A DNA stretch of 35,200 nt from JBBRCE01 sp038205115. Lineage in GTDB: Bacteria > Planctomycetota > Planctomycetia > Pirellulales > JBBRCE01. A model generated the notes under the pieces. That model was not told the origin of the DNA and did no database searches. It worked only from the letters and a program-made list of their open reading frames with translations. Both the position numbers and the translations under genes were made by a program. Location of the stretch: assembly GCA_038205115.1 (NCBI GenBank), contig JBBRCE010000050.1, positions 1 to 35,200 on the forward strand, in the 5' to 3' direction. This document shows positions 16,468 through 25,200 of the stretch, piece after piece. Every line of letters begins with the position of its first letter. Positions within the stretch are counted from its first letter, which is position 1.

Positions 16468-18266
16468 TTTGCGACAGGTTTTCCGTCGAGGCCCGCTTTC
16501 GCGCGGTTAACCGCGTCGGCAGCCCACGGTTTATCGGAATACAATTCCAGCACGCCCCGGCGGATGGCTGCAGCTTTTTCCGGATCGCTGGCGTGCAACT
16601 CGTCCGCCCGCTTGAGTCGGGCATCCAGCAGTTTCAGATGAGCGGCGGCAAATAGCTTGATTCGCTCCTGCAACTGCCCGATTTCCTTGGCGGCCAGATC
16701 GACAATCTCCTGCGTGGCATCGTCGTTTTTGCCCGGATCGTTATACAAGTCGATCACGGCGCGCAATCGCTCCGCGGCGCGCTGCGGGTTGGCGTCGCTG
16801 TCGGCAATGGCCGCCAGGTAATCTCGTTGTACGGGCGACACATTGCGATCGCCCAGCGACTTCGCCCCTTGCCGACGAAAGCGCCGTTCCAGGCGAAGGC
16901 GATCGACGCGCTTTTTGTATTCGGCCACCTTATCCGCATTGGGGTCGTCGGGAAATCGCAGCAAAAACGCGTTGATGTCGTCTTCAACATCCAGTACGCG
17001 GTCGCTGCGCTCGTCGCTGGCGGCGGTGGTAATTTTGCCCAGCAGTTTCTCGGCGGATAGCGGCTTGAACGCCATCCAACCGCCAAGGACCACGGCGGCC
17101 AATGCGGCAACCATCAATACAATTTGCAGTGCCGAACTCGATTCGCCATTTTGACGGTTTTTGGCCTGCTGCGCGGCTTCCTCGGCCAGTGTCGTGAAAC
17201 GATCGTCGCGGACGACAATGTCATTTGGCGATTGGCCGTTCGAAGTCGATTCACGCGCAGCCGGCAGCGCCGAAGTCATGGCCGTGGCGCTGGATTTAGG
17301 AACCTGCGTTGGCTGGCCTAGCTCGCGGGTAACGCCGTTCGGATCGTTCAACTCGCTGGCTTTGGAATCGCTGCCTAGCACCAAGCCAGACGGCGCCACT
17401 TGGGTCACGTCCGTGGGCAGTGCATCGTCTTTGGGATACAACGACAGCCCATGTTCCATGGCCGCCAACTGTCGGCTCAAAACGTTGGCATTGGGCACGC
17501 GTTTCAACGGATCTTTGTCGAGCAGCCGATGGATGATTTGGGCCAGTTCCTCCGGCACGTCCGGCGCAAACCGCGACAGCGGCGGCGGCACGGCAAACCG
17601 TTGCATCTGCAGCATCTCAGGCAGCGAATGACTCTGAAACGGCGCTCTTCCGGCCAGCAACGCGAACATCACGCAGCCCAAACTGTAGAGATCGCTATGA
17701 TCGGTGACGTTGCGACCATCGGCTTGTTCCGGCGACATATATTCCGCCGTGCCAATCAGTCCGCCGGCCGACGTGATCCGCGTGCCGCCGAATAATCGGC
17801 CGATGCCAAAGTCAGAAAGCTTGATCTCGCTGTCAATCGTCAGCAGCAGGTTGGCCGGTTTCACGTCGCGATGCACGATGCCGCGGTCGTGCGCGTGCTT
17901 CAAGGCTTTGCAGAGTTTTATGGCAAACTGCGTGACTTCACGCCATTCGAACTTCCTTCCCAATTGCAGTTCGGCTTCAAGCGTGGTGCCATCGACCAAT
18001 TCCATCGCGTAAAACAGCAACTCTCCTTGTTCGCCCCAAGCCAGCAGTTGCACGATATTCGGATGCTTAAGGTGCTTGAGCATGTCGATTTCGGCAGTGA
18101 ACCGGTCACGAAAACCGGCCTCGTCCGAAAAGGCCGGTGCCAAGACTTTGACCGCCACACGGCTATTATCGACGGTGTTCACGCCCTCGAAGACCGCGCC
18201 CATGCCGCCGCGACCCAGTTGTCGCCCGATGCGGTACGGCCCGAGTTGTTCGATTTTGAGCGCCAT
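16464..18266 (-). CDS. Hanks-type serine/threonine protein kinase with one TM segment
   Basis: 600 residues. The kinase domain spans about 11-272, with glycine loop GRGGMG (18-23), catalytic Lys40 in VAVK, the catalytic loop VHRDVKPANL (131-140), DFG at 152-154, and a GTAEYMSPEQ activation segment. All key residues are present, so it should be active. A low-complexity linker (about 275-375) leads to one membrane helix at about 380-399 (IVLMVAALAAVVLGGWMAF). Beyond it lies a charged, helical C-terminal region of about 200 residues that resembles TPR/coiled-coil sequence rather than PASTA. The kinase should be cytoplasmic and the tail extracytoplasmic, probably a sensor. The substrate is unknown. 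It is convergent with the LigD_N-like gene, and divergent from the MmgE/PrpD gene over 138 bp. Confidence 0.95.
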   Translation of the reverse strand: MALKIEQLGPYRIGRQLGRGGMGAVFEGVNTVDNSRVAVKVLAPAFSDEAGFRDRFTAEIDMLKHLKHPNIVQLLAWGEQGELLFYAMELVDGTTLEAELQLGRKFEWREVTQFAIKLCKALKHAHDRGIVHRDVKPANLLLTIDSEIKLSDFGIGRLFGGTRITSAGGLIGTAEYMSPEQADGRNVTDHSDLYSLGCVMFALLAGRAPFQSHSLPEMLQMQRFAVPPPLSRFAPDVPEELAQIIHRLLDKDPLKRVPNANVLSRQLAAMEHGLSLYPKDDALPTDVTQVAPSGLVLGSDSKASELNDPNGVTRELGQPTQVPKSSATAMTSALPAARESTSNGQSPNDIVVRDDRFTTLAEEAAQQAKNRQNGESSSALQIVLMVAALAAVVLGGWMAFKPLSAEKLLGKITTAASDERSDRVLDVEDDINAFLLRFPDDPNADKVAEYKKRVDRLRLERRFRRQGAKSLGDRNVSPVQRDYLAAIADSDANPQRAAERLRAVIDLYNDPGKNDDATQEIVDLAAKEIGQLQERIKLFAAAHLKLLDARLKRADELHASDPEKAAAIRRGVLELYSDKPWAADAVNRAKAGLDGKPVAN

Positions 18267-18404
18267 GCGGCCGGCCGTTTCGATCAGCAGAAATTCGTTG
18301 TGAGCGGAATTCTTTCATCCTACCGGCAGCGCGGCAGCGGCTCAATGATATACTCCAGCACCGCGCTCGAACCGCCAAAAATCCCCTGCGAGTTCTGTCT
18401 GCCT

Positions 18405-19952
18405 ATGTCCGCCAATCGTTACGTCACTCTGCCACGCGATGAAAATCAAGCCCACGGTTTGGGCCGCTACGCCATCGACTTTTTGAGCGACGCCCGCCTC
18501 AACGACCTGCACGCGGGACCGAGCGCCGCGGCGCTGCAAATGGTCGAGCGCTTTCACCTCGATAGCGTCGCCTGTGGTGTTTCGGCTTTGGCCTGTCAGA
18601 CCAACGCGCCAACCGTCCTGCGGGCGGAAGCCCTCGACTATCGCCTCCGCGCCGACCAAGCTAACGTCGGCGCCTACTGCTTTGGTTCGACCGTGCCGGT
18701 CCGCGCGGAAAAGGCCGTTCTCGCCAACAGTGCCGCCGTGCGCGAATGGGACGCCAATGGCACCAACTTCGGTTACAACCCGTCACGGGGCCAAACGGCG
18801 GGCGAATTCGGCCACAACGATTTTTATCCAGTCGCGGTCGCCGCGGCGCAGTTGACCGGCGCCGACGGTAAAAAACTGCTCGCCGCCATGCTCTGCTTGG
18901 ACGAAATTCGCGGTCGTTTGGCCGAAGCGTTCGCGCTCAAGAACTACAAGATCGATCACGTGGTGCATGGAGCCATTGCTGCGGCGGCCGTGTACGGCGC
19001 CATGTTGGGCGCATCGGCCGAGCGAATCGAATCGGCCATCGGTATGCTGGTCGCCCACTACATTCCGTTTCGCGCGATCCGCGCCGGCAAACAATTAAGC
19101 GACTCCAAGGGCGCCTCGGCCGCCATGAGCGCGGAGATGGCACTGGTCTGCGTGCACCGCGCGATCCGCGGATTCGTCGGACCGGCCGATATTTTCCGCA
19201 ATCCGGAAGCCATCTTCTGTTTGTTCCAACCGCCAGCCACGGCCGGCGTCAGCCCCTTCGATCTAACGCTGACCACTGCGGGCGACGATTTTGCCGTGCA
19301 GGGCATGCACTTCAAGCTCGGTCTGTACGAGCATCAGTCGGCCGGTGCCATTGGCGGTTTGATCAGTTTGCTCACGGCCCATCCGCAAATTGTGGCCGAT
19401 CCCAACCAGCTAAAATCTTTGCGAATCACGATCTACGAGCCGGCGTTTGGCATCATTGGCGACCCTGCTAAACGCGATCCGCGCACGCGGCAGAGCGCGG
19501 ACCACTCCATGCTCTACATCATCGCCACGCTGCTCCGCAAAGCCTATCAAACTGGCTGTACTGCCTGGAAAGACTTAATGCTGCTGCCCGTAGACTACGA
19601 TGACGGAGCGCTGTTCGATCCGCTCACTCGGCAAATCATGAACAAAATCCAGTTCGTGCATGGCGGCGCGGATTACGACAGGCGTTATCCCGACGGAATT
19701 CCGACGACGCTGGAGATCGATCATGCCGAACTTGGCGGACTGTCCAGCGGTCTGGTGATGTATCCCGAGGGACACGCTCGTAACCGCAGCGGCAATCTCG
19801 ATGGACTGCTCGAATACAAATTTCGCAAACTGGCGAGCCTGGGCGTGGACGATGTCGACGCATTGCACCGCCGTTTTACCGGCTTGGCCGATAAGCCTGC
19901 TCAAGAAATTGCCACGCTATACGACTTCCGCATTCGCGGCTTGCCAAGCTGA
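18405..19952 (+). CDS. MmgE/PrpD family protein
   Basis: 515 residues from the ATG at 18405, within the usual size range of the family (PF03972). Typical blocks are visible. HLDSVACGVSALACQ opens the helical domain, and REWDANGTNF matches the family's R-x-x-D-x-N-D motif. GHNDFYPVAVAAAQ and IDHVVHGAIAAAAVYGAMLGAS are also typical, as is QLSDSKGASAAMSAEMAL. Later DHSMLYIIATLL resembles the conserved D-H-S-x-x-Y motif. Members include 2-methylcitrate dehydratase and cis-aconitate decarboxylase. No PrpB or PrpC partner is nearby, so a propionate role is not supported by context; the substrate is open. The frame extends upstream to 17871, but that part lies opposite the kinase gene and is spurious. 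No signal peptide. Confidence 0.9.
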   Translation: MSANRYVTLPRDENQAHGLGRYAIDFLSDARLNDLHAGPSAAALQMVERFHLDSVACGVSALACQTNAPTVLRAEALDYRLRADQANVGAYCFGSTVPVRAEKAVLANSAAVREWDANGTNFGYNPSRGQTAGEFGHNDFYPVAVAAAQLTGADGKKLLAAMLCLDEIRGRLAEAFALKNYKIDHVVHGAIAAAAVYGAMLGASAERIESAIGMLVAHYIPFRAIRAGKQLSDSKGASAAMSAEMALVCVHRAIRGFVGPADIFRNPEAIFCLFQPPATAGVSPFDLTLTTAGDDFAVQGMHFKLGLYEHQSAGAIGGLISLLTAHPQIVADPNQLKSLRITIYEPAFGIIGDPAKRDPRTRQSADHSMLYIIATLLRKAYQTGCTAWKDLMLLPVDYDDGALFDPLTRQIMNKIQFVHGGADYDRRYPDGIPTTLEIDHAELGGLSSGLVMYPEGHARNRSGNLDGLLEYKFRKLASLGVDDVDALHRRFTGLADKPAQEIATLYDFRIRGLPS

Positions 19953-20084
19953 ATCTGTAGTTCGCCGGACAGCACGGGCGGGGGATTGCACCACAACCTG
20001 GCAAGGGATAGGATCGCTAGCAGCGAACCGACGTTCCGCGTCTTCCACTGCCCACCAATGTTCCTTCCGTTGGAGATTCCGCCG

Positions 20085-20753
20085 ATGAAATTCCGCGCAT
20101 TTGCATTGACCGCGTTTACCTTGCTGTTCGCCAGCACGCTGAATGCCTCGGACGAAAAAGCGGGCGATGCAAAACCGGATTCGGATGGTTACTACAGCCT
20201 GTTCGACGGCAAATCACTTGATGGCTGGAAGGTTGGCGATAACGCCGACACCTTCAAGGTTGCGGACGGAAATATCGTGGTCAACGGTAAGGGCCCCGGC
20301 CACTTATTTTACGAAGGCCCGGTTCACAATCACGATTTCAAAAACTTCAATCTCAAGCTCAAGGTCATGACCTTTCCCAAAGCAAACTCTGGCGTCTACT
20401 TCCACACCAAGTACCAGGAAAAAGGCTGGCCGGATCAAGGTTTCGAAGCACAAGTCAACGCCACGCACGGCGACCCAATCAAAACCGGCAGTTTGTATCA
20501 TATCAAAGACATCACCGATCCTCATCAAAAAGACGAGCAGTGGTTCGACTACCAAATCAACGTTCAGGGCAAACACGTTATCGTCATGGTTGATGGCAAA
20601 ACCGTCAACGATTGGACTCAGGCAGACGACTTTAAGCCGGTCAAAGGCCATCCGGGGCGATTCATCCAGCATGGCACCATTGCCCTGCAGGGTCACGACC
20701 CTGGCAGTAAGGTGTACTTCAAAGACATCAAGATCAAGCCGCTAGAAGACTGA
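20085..20753 (+). CDS. Secreted DUF1080 protein (3-keto-disaccharide hydrolase-like)
   Basis: 222 residues from the ATG at 20085, which has GGAG at 20072-20075. The signal peptide is FALTAFTLLFASTLNAS, cut near residue 21. The rest is a single concanavalin-like jelly roll of family PF06439. Its hallmark openings are YYSLFDGKSLDGWKVG and SGVYFHTKYQ, followed by GFEAQVN and a last strand VYFKDIKIKPLED. Planctomycetes carry many copies, and some family members hydrolyse 3-keto-glycosides; that activity here is inferred from family. It should act in the periplasm or at the surface. It follows the MmgE/PrpD gene by 132 bp on the same strand; a shared operon is possible but not shown. Confidence 0.9.
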   Translation: MKFRAFALTAFTLLFASTLNASDEKAGDAKPDSDGYYSLFDGKSLDGWKVGDNADTFKVADGNIVVNGKGPGHLFYEGPVHNHDFKNFNLKLKVMTFPKANSGVYFHTKYQEKGWPDQGFEAQVNATHGDPIKTGSLYHIKDITDPHQKDEQWFDYQINVQGKHVIVMVDGKTVNDWTQADDFKPVKGHPGRFIQHGTIALQGHDPGSKVYFKDIKIKPLED

Positions 20754-21205
20754 TGTGCGTGGGACAACCCGGATGCGAGCCGCAACGATGCATGGGCTGT
20801 CGGATAAGAATGGAAGTATGCCCAGATACGTGACGCGGTCCATTCGTCGGTAATTAACAGCATTTGGGATCGAATTGGCCCAGTGTTGCAAATTGTTGGC
20901 AAAAAGTGACCCGGGATCATTGCCAATTGCTATCCGCAATGCGGTCGCCTGGAATTGTTCTCGCTAACTCGCGGTACTCGTAACTCGTTGTGGTTGTATA
21001 GTTTGCGCCATTCATTCGCAATTTCTTCCGCGATCTAACGCGACGATGAGCGATTGGTCCGCCGCGACGTTTTGAATGCCCATCGTCACTTCCGCCTGCC
21101 CTAAGGTTGCCAACAATGGCTGCCCTTAGGCATTTGGACGGCCTCGCAAGGTTGGGGCGTTCGCACGGTAAGGCCCACCGATCTGGATTTCAAACCGCTG
21201 CGACC
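20754..21205. other. Intergenic stretch, no gene seen
   Basis: About 450 bp between the DUF1080 gene and the tRNA-Leu promoter. Short open frames on the minus strand have no recognisable features, and no strong terminator hairpin follows the DUF1080 stop codon. Nothing further can be supported. Confidence 0.5.
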
Positions 21206-21233
21206 TTGACGGTGCTGCGAAAACGACTAGACT
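21206..21233 (+). promoter_or_regulatory. Probable sigma-70 promoter of tRNA-Leu
   Basis: TTGACG (21206-21211), a 16-bp spacer, then TAGACT (21228-21233). The expected transcription start is near 21240, just before the tRNA at 21244, which leaves a very short 5' leader. Five of six -35 bases and four of six -10 bases match consensus. Confidence 0.5.
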
Positions 21234-21243
21234 CAGAAGACCC

Positions 21244-21325
21244 GCGAACGTGGTGGAATTGGCAGACACACTAGCTTGAGGGGCTAGCGCCGAAAGGCGT
21301 GCGGGTTCGACTCCCGCCGTTCGCA
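21244..21325 (+). tRNA. tRNA-Leu (anticodon GAG)
   Basis: A class-II tRNA of 82 nt. The acceptor arms GCGAACG and CGTTCGC pair over 7 bp with discriminator A. The D-arm contains TGGAATTGGCAGACA, and the anticodon stem CTAGC/GCTAG encloses TTGAGGG (anticodon GAG, reading CUU/CUC). There is a long variable arm, and the T-loop has GGTTCGACTCC. CCA is not encoded. Confidence 0.97.
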
Positions 21326-22098
21326 ATCTCTCTTTCGACAACATCTTACGTCGAATATCTGCCCCACGCGTCGTCCTTCGATAGCAAGCTGGTGGCTCAA
21401 CATCGCATCATCGAGCAAACGCCCTTTGCTGGCAAGCTGTCACAACTGCGTGTTGACGATCTAGTAGTATTTCGCCGGAAGTTGCAACTCCGCGTATCGC
21501 CGCACCGCACTCGCTTCTCGCGTGTTTCGCGTTGTGGGCCGTGAAATACATCGGTCTTCTTATCTGCACGTTACTGCCTAAAGGCTGCCGGAACGCAGTT
21601 CCGCACGGATTCTGCCAGATATTTCACAAGTCATTTCAAATGTAAAACTTGCGTCGAAATGATCTGGCGCTTTTTGCGCTATTTCACGAAGCTTTCGGGC
21701 GAGCAGATGCTTCCGTTTGCGTCTTGAATGGCAGCAGCAGCACTAAGTTAGGTTTCGTCCGCGGTTGGCCTGCGCGGTTAGGCGTCGCAAAACTGCGGAC
21801 GCGTAAAGCGGCACAATCGTTGATAAGGCGAAATGCCCGATTCCGCAGGCGGAATCTCCGCCGAACCGCATCCTTCGCCAGCGAAGCGCAATCGGCGAAT
21901 GTTGATTCGAGGAAGTCTCGCGAGCCAACATCAATCGGTCCGACGCAACCGGATTGGCATTTCTCGAAGTTAGCGAGCAACCGCCGAGCGTCATTACGTT
22001 TGCCTGTAGCAACCCCAATTCCAACTGCTCATTTTGCAGCGATTATTAATTCATTTTTAGGGCTTACTGCATTTAATATTTATTTTGAAAAAAAGGAT
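21326..22098. other. Long upstream region of the giant surface-protein gene
   Basis: About 770 bp without a convincing gene. TTCGAC/GTCGAA just after the tRNA (about 21335-21356) can form a 6-bp stem but lacks a T-run, so termination there is weak. A smaller hairpin, CGGAAC-GCA-GTTCCG, is at 21589-21603, and a dense hairpin cluster lies at 21839-21977. Positions 22040-22096 are very AT-rich and could act as an UP element for the promoter at 22099. A plus-strand open frame over 21649-22278 has arginine-rich, unstructured composition and runs into the next gene, so I do not call it. Confidence 0.5.
21839..21977. repeat. Cluster of short inverted repeats (hairpins)
   Basis: Successive perfect inverted repeats lie in order. 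GATTCCGC-AG-GCGGAATC is at 21839-21856. It overlaps the alternative pairing GGCGGA-ATC-TCCGCC at 21848-21862. CTTCGC-CA-GCGAAG is at 21873-21886, and CGAAT-GTTG-ATTCG at 21896-21909. The self-complementary CTCGCGAG at 21917-21924 lies inside ATGTTG/CAACAT arms (21899-21931). CTCG/CGAG arms are at 21963-21977. No open frame explains the pattern. Confidence 0.5.
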
Positions 22099-22127
22099 TT
22101 GACGGATTATCCGGCGCAGGATATCAT
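22099..22127 (+). promoter_or_regulatory. Probable sigma-70 promoter of the giant surface-protein gene
   Basis: TTGACG (22099-22104), a 17-bp spacer, then TATCAT (22122-22127): optimal spacing and five of six matches in each box. It is preceded by an A/T-rich tract. The start of transcription would be near 22134, giving a leader of about 108 nt before the ATG at 22242. Confidence 0.6.
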
Positions 22128-22241
22128 TGACGAGTCATTGAGCATCACCAGCACGACGCCGGTTTTGCAGGCTGAATTGGTTGCCCAACCTCTATCTGTC
22201 CATACACAACGCCCGGCACTTCTCCACTCGAGACTCGTAAA

Positions 22242-25200
22242 ATGCCCACGCTCTGCGCGCTTTCTAGCACTGTCGTAAACTTGGCTTTGGTTCGCGGAAA
22301 ATTTGCCCGCAGATTTGCGACGAGAGTGACTGCCGCAGCAATTCTGGCATTGCAATTGACGCCGATCGCCCAGGCAGCAACTTACTACTGGGACAACAAC
22401 AGTACCACGGCAGGCTTTGGCACAGCCGGAGGATCTTGGTTGGCACCGACGGTCAGCCAATGGGGCACGGATTCCACCGGCGTCGCTGCGACGGGAGCCA
22501 GTATCACCACAACCACGGCGGACTCGCTCAACTTTGGTAGCGGCGCGACCGGTCTGGCTGCAGGCACCATCACGACGGGCACGGTTGCCGCTGGCGACAT
22601 GACCTTCGCCGCCGGTTCGGGTGCCATCGTGCTCTCCGGCGGCACAATCACGCTCGCTGCCGCGGAAACAACAACCGTCAACAATACGACGGACACAATC
22701 AGTTCGATTATTGCTGGTGCAGCCACAAGTTTCACCAAAGCAGGCACGGGTACGTTGATCTTCACGGGAGCCAACACTTACGTGGGCGCCACGATCATCA
22801 ACGCCGGCACGCTGACCATCGGCAACGGTACGACGGGCAGTCTGAATGGCACCACTGGCACGGCGTTGACCTTTAATGGACGCGGTGGCATCTTCAACGT
22901 GGCGGAAGCGGCTGGCAGCACCCAGGGCATGGGCGCGCTTACCTTCAGCGCGGGCAGCGGCACCGTCACATCCACTGCGGCGGGCGCCACCTCGGCGGCC
23001 ACACTCATCTTTGCCTCCATGGTGGCGCGTACAGCAGGGGCCACGGGCAATTTCTCATTGGCCACAAACACCACTTCGACCGGCGCTACCCCCAACAAGA
23101 TCGTCTTTACCAACACGACAAATGTGCCGTTGTCGACCGGATCAAATAATCAGGGTCTGTTCTTTGGCGGCAGCGAATACGCTCGGTACGATGCCGCGGG
23201 CTACGTTCGCGCGGTGATTTACGGCACGGACACCAATGCACCGGCCATCGTCGCAACCGCCGCCACCATCGGCACCACCACTGCGGCCACGGACATCAAA
23301 ATCAGCGGTGCCATCACGGCGCAGACCACCGCGACCTTAAACACGCTCAATCTCGCGGCGATCACGCCTTTCACTTTTTCGAACGCCGCAAACGTCTTGA
23401 GCGTCAACGGCATCACGGCGACCGGCACCAATGTGATCGCCAACACCACCACCGTGAGTTTACTGCAGCCTGCCGTGGCGGGCGGTGAGTTGGTCGTCAA
23501 CGTGACCGGCACCAGCCTGTCGATTGCCCAGATCATTCAGAACAATACCTCAGCGAGTCGCCTCACCAAGTCGGGCACAGGCACGCTGATTCTCTCCGGG
23601 GTGAACACCTACACCGGGGCGACGAACGTCAATGCCGGAACGCTTTCGATTACTGCCGGCTCGATTGCGGCGGCAAGCCCCATCAACATTGCAGCAGGCG
23701 CCACGTTGACTACGAGCGTGAACAATTCCTTCGGCAATCCGCCCACCGGCGCGTGGACCATCGCCGGAACGATCACAGGAACTAACAATGCCCAGACGTT
23801 GCCAGCCTCGATCACGCTCAATAACGGCACGATGAGTGGTGCGAGTTTCACCACGCTTGGTACGTTTCTCGCCAACGTCGCTTCGACCACAATCACCGCG
23901 AACGGTGCTGCGAACACAATCAGCGCCGGAAATATCGGGATTACAGCCACCACGACGCTGACGTTCGCGACGCCGCTGGCAACCGATGCATTGTCCGTCA
24001 GTTCCGTGTTGGGCGGGAGCAGCGCCGTCGCGGGCGCGGTGACGAAGTCCGGCCAAGGCACGGTGACCCTCTCCGGCGCCAATATTTACACAGGCGCGAC
24101 GACGGTTAGCGGTGGCACATTGAACCTTACCGGCAATCGCACGGCGGCCACGGGTTTGTTTACCGTTGGTAGTGGCAGTGCGGGAACGTTGGGCATCAGT
24201 AACGGCACTTTTACAAACGCTGGCTTCACCATCGGGAACACCGGAGCCAATGGCATCGTCAATCAGACTGGTGGTTCCCTCACCGCGAGCGGGGGCAACC
24301 TATTCCTCATTGGAAATGGAACTGGCACTGGCACTTACAACCTCAGCGCCGGCACGTTGACGGTCACCGCTCTCGCCAATCGCGGTATAATGCTGGCCGT
24401 CAATGATGGCACGTCCGCAACCTTTAATTTAAGTGGCACTGGCACTTTAGCAGCATCCGCGTCCATCCTCATGATCGGCCGCTCAGATACCGGTGTGTCG
24501 AATACCACGAGCCTCTTTAATCAGACAGGAGGCACCGCGACTGTCGGGACGCTTAATTTTGGAGCTGCTGCCGCAGCGACTGGGACAACTACAAACAACA
24601 CCCTCACCATCACCGCTGGCACTTTCGCGGCCACCACCTTTACCAACCTCGCGGCCAGCAACGGCAACACTTCCGTCATCAACATCGGCGGAACCGCCGT
24701 TGTAACGCTTCCGGCCTTCCCGACGGTGCGCGGCACCAGTTCAACCGCAACGATCAACTTCGACGGCGGCACGTTGAAGAATGCCGCCGCCAGTGCAACT
24801 TACTTGGGTGGCCTAACCAATGCCTTTATCAAGGCCGGTGGCGCCGCCTTCGATACCACCGCCGGCGATATCACCATTACTCAAAGCCTCTTGACGTTCG
24901 GCGCTGGATCGCCAAACGGCGGCTTGACTAAGCTAGGCGTTAACACCCTGACACTGACAGGCACCAACACTTACACAGGTAATTCCACCGCCTCAGTCGG
25001 CATTCTGTCGTTTGCGAATTCTCTGGCGATCCCGGGCTATTCGACTTCGCCTGCCACCGCGTTCGGTACTTTCGCCGCGCCTAAAATGTCGGCCGCCAGT
25101 GGTGCGACAATCGCTTTACCATTCGGTGCCGCGACAAACGCGGTGACCGCCACCGACATCGCGAACTTGCTCAACGGTACGTACAACGTCTTCGCCGTCG

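Noticed and set aside
17871..18404. The upstream extension of the MmgE/PrpD reading frame.
   Set aside because: It lies antisense to the N-terminal half of the kinase gene, and the family begins at the ATG at 18405.
21649..22278. A 209-codon plus-strand frame before the giant gene.
   Set aside because: It spans the hairpin cluster and promoter, overlaps the giant gene's start in another frame, and is low-complexity and arginine/serine-rich.
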